Assembly: GCF_963259705.1 (NCBI RefSeq)
Contig: NC_081847.1
Span: 69,709,754-69,773,753, forward strand
Length of the DNA stretch: 64,000 nucleotides
DNA from: Myotis daubentonii
Lineage: Eukaryota > Chordata > Mammalia > Chiroptera > Vespertilionidae
Reading direction: 5' to 3'
The position numbers were made by a program, and so were the translations under genes. Every line of letters begins with the position of its first letter. Positions within the stretch are counted from its first letter, which is position 1. Below are positions 33,801 through 45,358 of this stretch, piece after piece. The notes under the pieces are model-generated. The model searched no databases. It had not been told where the DNA came from and saw only the letters and a list, made by a program, of their open reading frames with translations.

Positions 33801-34430
33801 CCAGCCTAGAGAGCTTTCTCCTGTACCGCAGAGGGACAGATTCCTAATGTCCTCTGCTCAGGTTGCAATAAAAATTAACTACCCTGAATATGAGCATCAT
33901 CAACGCAGCTCCAAGAGAAGGGACTAAGGGAGACAAATGAAATGTGTCACACATGCTCCTGGGGTAGCCACGCAGGCTCTCGAATGACTCTTTGGAGGGC
34001 CCCACCCTCTTAGGACCCCCACCAGCCTGCTGGTGTCCTCTGCTGGGGCCTGGGTGAGACCTGATGCTCAAGATGGGTGCTCCATCAGACTCTGAGCGAG
34101 CAGGGCTGAGGGTGGGGCTTGGCCCTTGTCCAGTCCAAGTTCCTGTTTCCCCTCCCCACTCATTTGTGCATCTAACAGGTGGCTGCAGGACCACTGGAAT
34201 GTTGTGTTTTACTCTCTGGGGTAAGGGTGAGAGGTGAGGCCTTCTCCCCAAGGTTTCTAGGGGCAAAGGGCTCTGCTGATGACCCCCAATCTCTGTCCCC
34301 AGGGATCCTCTGCACAGATGAGCTTTAATAGACTCAAGTCTGGGGGACCCTCCCTCTGGCGGGAGCTGTGTATTCCAGGAGCCGGGTCAGGGAGGAGGCG
34401 ACCCAGAGGTGGCATCCAAGAGCTGGAATT
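33801..34430. other. no gene seen
   Basis: Ordinary non-coding sequence up to the TG repeat. Confidence 0.5.
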
Positions 34431-34441
34431 GTGTGTGTGTG

Positions 34442-34498
<57 letters not shown>
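34431..34498 (+). repeat. (TG)n microsatellite
   Basis: 68 bp of TG with one TT slip near 34442. Confidence 0.97.
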
Positions 34499-34499
<1 letters not shown>

Positions 34500-34624
34500 T
34501 GTGAGCAGATGCAGCAGACAGAACAATGGGAGACAGACAAACAAGGAGTCAGAACAGGGGAGAAGAAGATGGAAGGAAAGGAAAGATTGACTAGAAGGAA
34601 AAGCAGGAGACGGGAAAGGAGAGG

Positions 34625-35080
34625 AAAAAGGAGAACGGATACAATAGGTACATAAATTGGGGCACAGTCATGCAATGGAATACAACACAGCAGTGAAAAG
34701 GAATGCATGCAAGAACAAATCCGCATCTCAAAAGCATAATGCAAACAAAATGCAACAGAATATGTGCAATATGGTTCTAGCTGTGTCAAGCTCTAACACA
34801 GCATGGCTACATTAAGACTGTAGGAATGCATAATTAGGTGGTAAACTATAAAGAAAGGCAGGCAATGGGTAGCATCAAAGCCAGGATGGAGGGAAGCAGT
34901 GGGTTATGGTCAAGGAGGGACGTAGTGGGGCGCTTCTGAAGAGGAGCTGATCTTCAGTGTTTTGATCAAAGGGTGGATCCGTGGGGTTCATCTTGTAATT
35001 ATTTGTTAAACTCTGCATTTATGATTTATGCACTTTTCATTATGAATGTTGAATTTTACCATTTTAACTGATTACAAAAA
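34625..35080 (+). mobile_element. L1 3' end remnant
   Basis: ACATAAATTGGGGCACAGTC, CAATGGAATACAACACAGCAG, AATATGTGCAATATGGTTC and GGGGTTCATCTTGTAATTATTTG. Older than the copy at 29.9 kb. Confidence 0.7.
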
Positions 35081-35159
35081 AGTCCAGAAAGAGGAGGAAG
35101 GGGGGGAGGGGAGGGAGAGGGAGAAGGGCCTCCTGGGGCTCTGCTTGGCTGGCAACACA

Positions 35160-35345
35160 GCGGGCCCTGCCCCCCATTCGGCCACGTTTGTAAAATGGAA
35201 TAAATATTGACACGGCCAGGATGGTATTCAATTTGTCCTGATCACTGGGCTGCGGTGAGTTCTGACAGGGCGCGGTGTAAAACAGCAGCTCGGGATGTAA
35301 TTTCTACTGTCAACATGATGTACAGCGGGCTCTGCCTGCGGCACC
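35160..35345. promoter_or_regulatory. candidate conserved non-coding element, CpG-bearing
   Basis: Repeat-free with AATAAATATTGACACGGCC, GTATTCAATTTGTCCTGATC and several CpGs (GGGCGCGGTG, GCTGCGGTG). Could be an enhancer or an unannotated transcription start; neither is shown. Confidence 0.3.
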
Positions 35346-35684
35346 AGCAGGCGGGCAGGGCGGGGGCAGGGCAGGGAGACAGGTACAGCCTGGGGGCACC
35401 TGGGGTGCAGGGTGCCAGGCAGGCCATCTCTGGGCAGGTGAGCAGTGGCAGCCAAGGGGTGTGTGTGTATGTGTGCGTGCACACGCATGCATACATGTGT
35501 GTGTTCATAACTTGTGTGGGAGGTCAGGCCCTGAGGTCAGGCCCAGGAGCAGTGTCAAGAGGTGTTGCAGGAGGGACATGGTTCATGCTCAGAGCCAAGT
35601 GCAGGCCGTTCCTTCCCAGCAGCCACTAAGCACCTCTCTGCTTATCCTCATTGCCCTCCTCCTGCCACAGCCTGTGTGAATGTC
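35346..35684. other. no gene; short TG/CA mixed repeat
   Basis: 35458-35505 is a TG/CATG mixed repeat. No coding support. Confidence 0.6.
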
Positions 35685-35905
35685 AGATCCACACCAACTA
35701 GCTGTGTGACCTTGGGCAAGTCCTGCAACCTCTCTGAGCCACTGTCCCTCCTTCTGTAACAGAAATTTGAAAAAGAGCTGTCATGAGAATTCAATCAGAC
35801 CTTTGATATAAAGCGCCTGCATGGAACTAAGTGTTACCTCTTATTATGAGCTAATTGGATGGCACCATTCCTGGCACACGGTAAAGGCTCTATAAATGTT
35901 ATCTA
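35685..35905 (+). mobile_element. MIR SINE
   Basis: TAGCTGTGTGACCTTGGGCAAGTC, CTCTGAGCCACTGTCCC and AAAGCGCCTGCATGGAAC. Confidence 0.9.
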
Positions 35906-36044
35906 TCTCGCTGACTCAGAATCGGCTCAGTATACGCACCTTGCCTCCCTTTCCTCCTTCTCTATTCCTTTGATCTGCCAAGGCTGTTCCCCAGAGGAAC
36001 AAAGCTCGGGACAGACCCACTGTGTCCCGTTGCCCCAGCATTCT

Positions 36045-36180
36045 TAGTTAAGTGAAATGGAGTTGTGACGGGGTGATACTCGGTGTACCTTATGGGGCTA
36101 TAATTGTGAGGCGTAAGCAAGGTAAGGCACAGAGAGTGCTTGAACAGTGACTGGCTCTGAGTAGGTGATCAGTACATGTC
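36045..36180 (+). mobile_element. MIR 3' fragment
   Basis: GGGGTGATACTCGGTGTACC and CAGTGACTGGCTCTGAGTAGGTG. Confidence 0.55.
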
Positions 36181-36189
36181 GGCTAAGAC

Positions 36190-36955
36190 CAAAACCCAAA
36201 CAAGGAGTCATTCTCGATGTCACTCCCCCTCATTCCCTACATCTGATTCATCGCCAAGCCCTGTCCATTTTGCTTCCTAAATACATCATACCTGTCACCT
36301 TTTCTCCTTCCCACGGCTGCCTTCCTGATCTGCGCCTCCACCACTCTCTCTCCCAGACACCGCCCCCACCTCCTCACTGGCCCCTGCTTCCAGTCCTGCG
36401 AGTGGCGCCTGTTCTCTAAGCGGCAAGCACAGGTGTGCTCCTTAAAAACACAAATCTGATCACATGTCACTGAAAACCTTTGCTAAAAAACCCCTCGATG
36501 CCTTCCTCCTGTTCTCGAGCCAAAATCTAAATCTCTAAGCCTCTTTGTATCAGCCGCTCCCCCTCACACTCGGAGCTCTGGCCCTCGAACTTTCAGTCCC
36601 TTGAGTGTGGCTTTGCACATTCATTACCTGTGTCTCGCATCCCTTTTCTCATGACATTGCCCTCACTGACCACACCCATCCCTCCCTAGTGACGTGTGTC
36701 TCCTATTAAGTCTGGGGTCCCTGGTACTTTCTCTTTGTGGAACTTGGCCTGTTGGTAATTGTACATTCACTTGTGATATTATTGCATTAATAAATGTATC
36801 CCCCCTTGCGTGTGAGTGCATGCACGCGTGTGTGCACACACACACACACACAGAATGGAAGGCCTTGGGGGCAGGGTCTGCTACATCCTCAGCCTCTAGC
36901 ACAGTGCCGGCATATACCAGTAGTAGGTGTTCAATAAATATTTGATGAATCAATA
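36190..36955 (+). mobile_element. L2 remnant, sense, to its 3' end
   Basis: CTGATCACATGTCACTGAAAACC, CTTTCAGTCCCTTGAGTGTG and the terminus CAGTAGTAGGTGTTCAATAAATATTTGATG. A CA/TG repeat interrupts it at 36809-36852. Confidence 0.85.
36809..36852 (+). repeat. mixed (TG)/(CA) repeat
   Basis: TGTGAGTGCATGCACGCGTG followed by a CA array, partly self-complementary. Confidence 0.85.
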
Positions 36956-37019
36956 AATGGAACAAGCAGGAGGAAGTGATACCAAAGAAAGACATTACAG
37001 TTGCAGTAACCAAGCAATT

Positions 37020-37830
37020 CCATCACCTGTCCTCCATCCATCCATTCACCCATCCTTTGTCCGTTACTCACACATTCAGTAGCACCCACTCTGAGCACGG
37101 ACGTATGAGCTGAAGGCAGAGAGCAGCATGGAGGTGCTCACAGCCAGCACCTCCACGGTGGGTGCTGAGACCAAGCCCAGGGAGAGCGTAGTTCTGAGCC
37201 ATGGCTCATGAATGAGCTCACTGGGGTCACGGGGAGGAGGCAGGGAGACTAATGGAGGAGAGGGCAGTTGGCCTGGGCCCTGAGAGGAGGGTCAGGGTTG
37301 GAAGTGGGGCAACAAGGGAAAAGGACATTCATGGCAGAGGGAAGAGCAGGAGCAGAGCCCCAGAGGCATGAAAGTAGTAAACAGTTTGTGGTCCCATCTG
37401 CCCAGAGAGATGGATACATGAGAAGATGGGGGTGACAATAAGCACAGTGGGCAGGCCCACATCTTGCAGGGCCTTGAGCAGCTGTGTGGGTAGTTGCTAA
37501 AAGTACAGGCTTTGGAACTCCACAGCCCAGGATTCAAATCCTGGCTCCACAACATACAACTCGTGTGACCTTGGGCAAGTCACGTGAACTCTTTGTGCCT
37601 CAGTTTCCTCATCTGAAAAATGAGGGCAAATAACAGTACCCACTCAAAGGACTGTATGTGGAGTCATTGAGCATGAAAAACCCTGTGCTGCTCTGAATGG
37701 TAACTAAGGAATGCCAGGTCCAAATCTGGACTCTATCTTGAAGCTGAAAGGGAGTCGGGGAGATTTTAAACAGGAGAACATTACAGATCAAGCTGGGCTT
37801 TGTGAAGGCACACCTGGCAGCAGGCTCAGC
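37020..37830 (-). mobile_element. L2 remnant, antisense, split by a MIR
   Basis: CACACATTCAGTAGCACCC, CATTCATGGCAGAGGGAAG and, beyond the MIR, ATCTTGAAGCTGAAAGGGAG. Confidence 0.6.
37490..37690 (+). mobile_element. MIR SINE
   Basis: CAGGATTCAAATCCTGGCTCC, TCGTGTGACCTTGGGCAAGTC and CTCAGTTTCCTCATCTGAAAA. Confidence 0.9.
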
Positions 37831-38029
37831 ATAGACGGGGGCAAGACTGGGAGCCTCAGACCAGCCTTTGCAGATGGGATAACCATATATATGGGGGGGT
37901 GTGGCCCCAGGCTGCACATCCCCTCCCCCCTGACCTCCCACCTTTGCCTCCCTGGGTAGTGGTTCGGCTACCAAGCTCTTAAGCTTTGGCAGATACATCC
38001 TGACCCCACACACAAACACACTCAGAGAT

Positions 38030-38130
38030 GTAAAGCCCGTATGGAACAGGGCCCCAAGCAGATACTCTACACTTACTGAGCACCTACTGTGTGCAGGGAG
38101 TTGTTCTAGGTACTGGGATACAGCACGTGT
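38030..38130 (-). mobile_element. L2 3' end, antisense
   Basis: CTTACTGAGCACCTACTGTGTGCAGG and GTTCTAGGTACTGGGATACAGC. Confidence 0.75.
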
Positions 38131-38814
38131 GTGCTACCCCTAAACACATCTCTAGTGATACAAATGCACACGTGCTCAGGCGCACACATGCTTGTGCATG
38201 TTGAAGCATGCCCAGGTAGTAACTGGGGGCAGGGCAGTGAGAGGAGAGCAGAGACGGGTGCCTCTCCCAGCATCCTTCCATAGCTCAACAGATCCCGCAC
38301 TGCACGGGTCCATTCTGGCCTGAAGGGAGAGAGCATTTCCCCAGGGAGAAGGCAGCAGCCAGCGCAGTGAGCTCTGGGCTCAGGATCCAGCGGGCACAGT
38401 GCCCTTGGGACTCAGATGGGGCAGACAGGAGCCAGACTGGTAGACCTGGGAGCCAGGTGAGCATGGAGACATGACATGCTAGTATGTGCCAAGCTAATGT
38501 GCAGGGAGGGAGTGAATGAACAAATGAATGAACAAATGAATGAACTGCCTCTTCCTGCATCGCCCTCCCCTAAGACATCAGCTCAGCACCAGAGCAGGAG
38601 GCAACCACAGGGTAAGCCCTGTACAAGTCTTCACTCTTGCTGGGATAAGGTGCACTCATGGGCCTCATAGCAGCTGTTACGTAAATACATGACTGAATAA
38701 ATGCATGACTGAGTAGACAAATATCTGTGAACCCCTTTCACCTGGTCAAAATTCTTTGCACATAGTATCCAGTAATATTTGGGATCAGAAATAATAATAA
38801 TACCAAGAATCATT
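38131..38814. other. no gene; short GAAT-type tract
   Basis: 38512-38546 is an imperfect GAATGAACAAAT repeat. Otherwise nothing recognised. Confidence 0.5.
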
Positions 38815-39015
38815 ATCATTCCAGCAGCTAGCGTTTATTGCCAAAGACCCCTTCACATGCATCATCTCCTTTAGTTCTCACATTGGCCCTAGGAGATGAG
38901 CACTATTATTCCCATTTTTCAGGTGAGAAAACTGAGGCCCAGAGAAATGGAGCCATTTACCAAGCTCACACATACAGTCAATCAGTGGAATTTTGACTCA
39001 AACCCTGGTCTGACG
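38815..39015 (-). mobile_element. MIR-family element, antisense
   Basis: TTCCCATTTTTCAGGTGAGAAAACTGAGGCCC and TCACATTGGCCCTAGGAGATG. Confidence 0.8.
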
Positions 39016-40129
39016 TTGGACCCCATCCCATGGTCTGAGGTCCCCTGAATGTTAAATTCTGCCCCAGAGACACGGCTAGGAAGATTATCAGGAAGTTCGC
39101 AGGAGGCAGGGATGAGAAGCTCCAAGCTCCCCATAAAGTCTCCTGCCTGGGGGTTCCCGTACCCAACCCCTCTTCTTGGTCTTGGCAGAGAGAGAGCTGG
39201 GAAACCAATGTGGAATGGCTAGGATAAGAAGCCCTTCCTTTGTCCCCAGGGAGACGGCCAGATGACAAAGGAGGGCCTGGAGCCACTGAGCTGGCAGTCG
39301 TACAGCCTTGGCAGCAGTGGTACCAAGGCACCGAGAAATCAAGAAAGGACATGCTGGCTATCCAGCCGAGACTCTGGAAGGACACAGTGTGGGCAGTGGC
39401 GGTGATGCCCAGAGCCTTGGCGAGGCCACAGCAAATCGGCAAGGTTGGCAGCTTCTCGGTGACAGGGAAGACATGTTGCCCAAGCAGCTCCCCAAATCTG
39501 CCGGAGGCAGGACTGTCCTGAGTCCCTCACAGGCCCCAGCTCTGCCAGGTCTGTGTGGGAAGGAGTGGGGAGGGAGGGAAGGATGAAGAGGCATGGTCTC
39601 TGTCCTCCACAAGCTTCTCATCACAGGTGACAGGGCTCCCAGAGGAAGACCCAGCCAGGTGGGAGGCCGTTCAGAGGAAAGAGGAGGAGTCTGTAGGAAG
39701 TGGGGCCTGGGCTTCAGTGGTCCAATAGCGTCTTCAAGGACACAGATGGTTCCATCTTTGCTTGGTAGGTTCCTTCGGCCTCTTGGAATGGCTCCCTTCA
39801 CTGTCCCCAAATGGCTGCTGTAGCTCCAGCTGTCACCTCCTCACACATGAACAAAAACAAAAAAAATGTTTCTCCTCAAGACATCTCTTTAAAAAGTAAA
39901 AAACTTTCCCAAAGCTTCCCAACAATTATCCCTTTATATTTTATTGGCCAGAACTGTCACATGATACTTTCTAATCCAATCACTGGTGATGAGAGGGGAA
40001 TGGCTCTTATTGGCTTAGATTAATCATTGTTTGCAAGGAAGGGGCTGAGCACATGACCAAGCTGAGGTAGGATGAACTGAAACTAGAAAGAAGGATAGGG
40101 GGATGAATTGGCTGTTTGCCAATCTTTTA
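39016..40129. other. no gene; unresolved repeat at 39835-40100
   Basis: The later part (TTTATTGGCCAGAACTGTCAC, CTAATCCAATCACTGGTGATG) looks like an old interspersed repeat I cannot name. The rest is ordinary non-coding DNA. Confidence 0.45.
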
Positions 40130-40690
40130 TATTTCCCATCACTCTCTTTTACACACCATGAAAGTCAGGCTGCACTATTCAGTGCTTCTGTTCGTGCCCT
40201 GAGGTTTCCTCTGCTCATGCTCCGCTTTCTTCATGTACTTCCCTACCTCATCTCCCCATGTCCAATCCTCCTTACCTTTTAAGAATCACCTCCTGTGCCC
40301 CTCTTCCAGGCAGCCCGCCACGGTTACCCAGCTAGACACAAGCTCCTCTGAGTCTTTGTTCATGGTTTTCCTATACTTCCCATGTTTTCATGCTTTATTT
40401 TGGTTCGTTTGTTTTTATGTATTAGTTTCTCCTATTCATCTGTGAGTATGTGCATTTAATTCACAGGGCCTGGCACACAGTAGGTCTTCACTAGATGTTG
40501 GTCCATTGGGTAAATGGGTGACTTCAGAGATTTCTCTCATTAGAATCTGGTGACTTTGCCACGGGCCTGTTAAGAACAGGGCAGCAACCTTGGCTTATTA
40601 GAACACCAAACCTCCCCACGGCCCAGCACAAGGTTTGGCACACAGTAGGAGCTCAATAAATGTTAATTGAATAGATAAATGAGTAAATGG
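40130..40690 (+). mobile_element. L2 remnant, sense
   Basis: Contains two L2 terminus copies: GGCCTGGCACACAGTAGGTC near 40468 and GGCACACAGTAGGAGCTCAATAAATG near 40637. This suggests two adjacent fragments. Confidence 0.75.
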
Positions 40691-40735
40691 CACACGCCAG
40701 GTGTGTAGTAAATCCCAAATGAATGTTGCCACTAT

Positions 40736-40918
40736 CAGGGATGGGGAACGTCCCAAGAAATCATTTGGTCTGGCCCTGCCAAGGCACTAGGGGTGAGTTA
40801 ATTGGATGTTTGACCAAATACAGCAGGCTAATTTTTAAGTTGATAATTTTGTATGGCCTGAAAATGATGCTATAAATATCCAAATGGCCCTTGGCAGAAA
40901 AAGGGTTCCCCACCCCTG
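40736..40918. mobile_element. bat hAT MITE (183 bp)
   Basis: Terminal inverted repeats CAGGGATGGGGAAC and GTTCCCCACCCCTG (one mismatch). The interior (TAATTTTTAAGTTGATAATT, GGCCCTTGGCAGAAAAAGG) resembles non-autonomous hAT elements of Myotis. No transposase. Target duplication not recognisable. Confidence 0.8.
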
Positions 40919-41210
40919 CTAGATGGTGAGCTCCTGGAGGCAGGAATGATGTCTTTACATCTCTGTCACCCCCAGAGTATCTAACTCCGTGTCTGGCCCA
41001 GAGTGGATGCCTTGTAAGGGTTTGTGGAATGAATGCATGTCTCTACCCTAGGCTGTGAGCACCTTGAGACACATCTGGCCTGCTTCCGGGCTGTTGAGCA
41101 GCACTTACCCGTGGCGCTGCTGCCATGCATACGGAAATATGACATCACTAGCTGCTAAGTAGTTGCCGCTGCAATTGCCTGAAGTCCATCCAAGCCTGGT
41201 CATCCTATAC

Positions 41211-41445
41211 CAGTGATGGCAAACCTTTTGAGCTCGGCGTGTCAGCATTTTGAAAAACCCTAACTTAACTCTGGTGCCGTGTCACATATAGAAATTTTTT
41301 GATCTTTGCAACCATAGGAAAACAACAACTTATATTTTTGATATTTATTTTATATATTTAAATGCCATTTAACAAAGAAAAATCAACCAAAAAAATGAGT
41401 TCCCGTGTCACCTCTGACACGTGTGTCATAGGTTCGCCATCACTG
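41211..41445. mobile_element. bat hAT MITE (235 bp) with target duplication
   Basis: Terminal inverted repeats CAGTGATGGCAAACC and GGTTCGCCATCACTG. Flanks TCCTATAC and ACGTATAC match at 6 of 8 positions, as expected for an aged hAT 8-bp duplication. Subterminal CGTGTCAGC and GACACGTGTGTCAT words are typical of the bat family. No transposase. Confidence 0.85.
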
Positions 41446-42099
41446 ACGTATACCCTGCTGCAGGGACCCCTGGTGGTCCCCAGGTTCCAGCGCCCAAGGT
41501 GGTAATCCCTGGCTCAGCAGGGAGCCTCTTAAACCTGCTTCTGCAGCCACGTGGTTGGTGTCCATGCTGTACCGAGTTGTTATATTTCCCATATTGTCCC
41601 TGCACACTGTGTACCCACCAGAGCGACAGCCTCAGTGGGACCCAGAGCACAGCAGGTAATGGAGCACTTCCTGAAGGCTGAGGCTGTAGGGAATTCTCCC
41701 TCGGGCTGTGTGGGAGCTGGGCTGCAGGTGAGCACAGCCAAGGTGGGGACTGGGGCTGAGCCCTTCTTCTCAGATCCACTAGCAAAACTCGTAGCTTCAG
41801 GCAGCAGCACAGCAGAGCCTCACCTGTTCTTCCTGGGGGCTCAGGGTCCAGTGGCCCTTGGAGGATGGCAGCCGCTGTCACAGCCCCAAGGCAGGAGCGA
41901 TGAGGAGGGTGGAGGAAGGGGTTCCAAGGTGGTGTCTGCCTGACTCATCCGATGCAGCTGGTAGCATTCCTTGGACACTGATGCATGTCCTGAGCCTCTG
42001 TCCTGAGCCCTCCCTGCTGGGTAGGGGTGGGAGCCAGGGAAGCAGGCAAAACAAACCTTGACAAGTCCCTAGAGGGCCTGTCACCCACCCACACATAGG
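41446..42099. other. no gene seen
   Basis: Non-coding sequence. The antisense open frame at 41426-41881 has no family features. Confidence 0.5.
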
Positions 42100-43580
42100 T
42101 CTCCACCCACTTTCCTCCCAGTCTCTCTTGATCACACTGCAGTCAAAATGGCACACCCACCACTCCACCAAAATAGCTTTCATCAAGGCCACTAACGACC
42201 TCTGTGTTGCTAATGCGATGGCCAGTTCAAAGTCCGCATCCGACTTGATGTCTCGGGAGGGTGACCGTATAATTTATCATCCAAGCTGGGACTAAAAGGG
42301 GGTGGGACATTCTTAATAGTTATGCCAGGACAACAGATGCAAAGTAGAACCGTCACAGGCAAAGCTGGACACCCAGTCCCCCACCTCACAGAGCACTCAG
42401 CACAGCTGCTGACATGCTTCCAGGATAGCTCCTCTCTGCTCCCTCCCCGCCCCTCCTCTCCTATCATTTCCACTTTCCTTCCCCCTTTCCTCCTCACCTC
42501 CCCGATGTCTATAAGCTGAGGTGCTGGGCCTCTTCTTCATCCACGCTCACTCCTTGGTGAGCTCAGCCAGTCTCAGCTCCAAATACCACCCAAATCCCCG
42601 AATTCATATCTGCAGCCAGGACCTCCCCTTGAGCTCCTGACGGTCGGCTCCATGGCCTGCTTGGCATCTCCAGTGGGTGTCTAAGTGGCATTTGAATGTG
42701 GCATGCCCAAAACTTGATTGTAACATGACCAAACGAGTCCCTGGTCTCCTCAGATCCACTCTGCCCACCGTTGTCTTCCGCTGGGCAAAAGGAAACCATC
42801 ATTCCCATTGCTCAGGCTGCAGGCACGGTCACTTCTGACCCATTAACATTACTTCGGTTCAGCCTCGCTTCTCAGCACGTGCACTGATCCCACTTGGAGC
42901 AAGCCACCATTACTTCTCACCTGAATTATTGAAATAACCTCCTCACCCCCATCCAGCTCCAGCCTCCCTCTGTTTTGAACACAATAGCGAGCCAGAGTGA
43001 TCTTTTGCAACAGAAATCAGATCATGTCACTCCTTTGCTCAAACCCTCTTAGGGGTCCTATGTCACTTGCAGAAAAAAACCCAAAGGAGACCCTGCAGGC
43101 CCTGACGCCCACCTCCATCTCTCTAACCTCCTCTGCTGCCCCCCTGCACTCACTCCACTTCAGCAGCATTGTGCTCCTTGCCGTTCCTCCTGCACGCCAA
43201 GCATGTGCTGACCTCAGGGCCTTTGCACTTGTGGTTCCCTCAGCCGGGAATGTGCACAGCTCCCTTCTCCCCTCCCTCCAGATTTCTGCTCAAATGTCAT
43301 CTTAACCATGATGCCTTCCCTGACTACCTTATATAAATCATCACTCACAATAGATGACTGAGAAAGAAAATCCCCCCATGTCAGCATTTCCTATGCCCCT
43401 TACCCTGCTTTGTTCTTCTCCATATCTCTTAGCATCTACTGACATGTTATTCATTTATTTGTTTGTTGTCTGTGTCCCCCTCTAGACTTGCAAGGTCAAG
43501 GACTCTTCCTGTTTCTTTCCACTGTGCCTAGAACAGCACAGAGTAGAAACTCACAAATATCTGTGGAATGAGTGAATCTG
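42100..43580 (+). mobile_element. long L2 remnant, sense (about 1.5 kb)
   Basis: CATCAAGGCCACTAACGACCTCTGTGTTGC corresponds to the L2 RT region. It continues through ATCTGCAGCCAGGACCTCCC, CAGGGCCTTTGCACTTGTGG and TCTGCTCAAATGTCATC to the terminus near 43580 (CAGCACAGAGTAGAAACTC). Reverse transcriptase is broken. Confidence 0.85.
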
Positions 43581-43585
43581 CACCA

Positions 43586-43628
43586 GGCACACACACATGC
43601 GTGCGCACACACATACACACACACACGC
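43586..43628 (+). repeat. (CA)n microsatellite, interrupted
   Basis: CACACACATGCGTGCGCACACACATACACAC pattern. Confidence 0.85.
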
Positions 43629-44324
43629 TGACATCTGTGATTGCAGGCACACACCAGCATGCACATAGGAACCACATGCAGATACATGGACCTGAGGGCA
43701 CATGGATTATAGGAGGTGAGGCTGCAGAGTGAGTGGGCAGGGCAAAACCAACGTTTACTGGTTTGGGCTGGGACTCGGTTTGTAATCCCATTTGGGATTA
43801 AACAACAATGTGGTCGGTTGAGACCTGAAGCCCAGAGAAGGCCACCAACATGCCCAGATCCCACGGTGAGGCCCAGCAGAACCAAAGCAGCCGCAGGGCT
43901 CCCCAGCTGTGTCCCCTGAACGACCCTGAGCGTCAGGACTGGGTCCTGTCATTGACACCCACTCAGGAAAGCAGCTGGAGCAGGAAAGGGAGGAAGGGGA
44001 GGAGAGAGGAGGCCGAAGTGTCTGCGGCAGAGCTGTGCGGAGCGGTGAAGAGTTGGCAAACGGCCAGGAAACCTGGCCAGCACGCCCGAGGGAGGACCTG
44101 GTGGGCCGGCAGGAAAGCCTGAGTGGGAAGGAGAGATGGGGGCTGTGAGGGCCCGCCCCTCAGACCATAGTGCAGGGTGTTCCCTGTGCAAGGGCGCCTG
44201 GCCAAGGGGCAGGTGGGGCTGAGATGCAGTCCCTGTATCCTGCCAAGCGTGTCCCCTGGCGCTGGGCTGCATTCCCTCAGAGGGCATCTTTTCCCATTCC
44301 CCAAAGGTTCCCTACACCACGGGG
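43629..44324. other. no gene seen
   Basis: GC-moderate non-coding DNA; open frames on both strands lack domains. Confidence 0.5.
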
Positions 44325-44402
44325 AACCCAAGTCCTGGGTTCGAAGTTTTGCTCCATCACCAAGCATGCCATGCAACCTTGGACAACACTCTCGGACTTG
44401 AC
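44325..44402 (+). mobile_element. MIR fragment
   Basis: AGTCCTGGGTTCGAAGTTTTGC and CATGCAACCTTGGACAAC. Confidence 0.6.
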
Positions 44403-44404
44403 TC

Positions 44405-45195
44405 CTTTCTAACGTGGGATTTGACCGCAAGCCTTTGCCCCAGGCAGCCCTTCCGCAGAGCACTCCCTCTCCTCCCCAGCACACCAAATTCCACATGTCC
44501 AAATCCTTCCTGTGCCTCCACTTCAAGTGCCACCCTTTCTGTGATGCTGTGTGCTCTGCAACCCTCTGTGCTGTGCTTGTCCCTCAGAAGGTCAGGACCC
44601 ACATCATGAAATGCCCATTTGGCCATGTACCATTTCAGTCTCCTGTGGTTTTGACTGTACAGAATTCCTCCCAGGGCTTCTCTAAACACTCACAAGAAAA
44701 TGGAACTGCCTTCCCTCCTCCAGGTCCTGCCTGATCTGCCCCAGACCCCTCTCTCCTGCTTCATCATCAGCCACTCCCATGCTCTATACCAGCTGCAGGG
44801 GCCTTCTCGCTATTCCTCAGCTTGTTCCAGCCTCTGGGTCTTTCCCCAGGCTGTTCCCTCTGTGTGTGGAACTATTTTGTGCTCAGCTCCTTCTCATCCT
44901 TTCGGATCTGCTAAATGTCACCTCCTCTGAGATGCCCTCCCTGATGTCCTATAACATCACACCCACCCCAGCCCTTTCATCATTCTCCTCCTCCCTTTCC
45001 CCTGCTTTATGTTCCTTCTTAATACTTATTACTCTGAGAAATTATGTTGTAGATTTCTTTCCTTTATTACCAGAAAAGCAGCTCCATGAGGTCCAGGACT
45101 TTATTGTGTTCATTGCTTTGTCCCCAGTGCCCAGCACAGTGGCTGGCATTAGGGAGGTGCTGGTAAATATTTGTAGAAAGAGTAAATGAATAACA
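44405..45195 (+). mobile_element. L2 remnant, sense, to its 3' end
   Basis: CTTCTCATCCTTTCGGATCTG, GAGATGCCCTCCCTGATG, CCATGAGGTCCAGGACTTTATTG and CCCAGCACAGTGGCTGGC. Confidence 0.85.
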
Positions 45196-45264
45196 AAAGA
45201 AATGCATCTCTCTCCTGATGTAAAGCTGATTGCATCTTGCTGTCTTTCACAGAGAAATTATTTT

Positions 45265-45358
45265 TAAAGTTGAATAAATGAATGAAATGCATTTCTGTCT
45301 CCCCAGTTGTAGAATATGATAATGTTTGATGAATGAATGAATGAATGATTGAATCTTA
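45265..45358 (+). repeat. (GAAT)n tracts
   Basis: Two GAATGAAT-type blocks about 50 bp apart, probably L2 tail debris. Confidence 0.7.
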
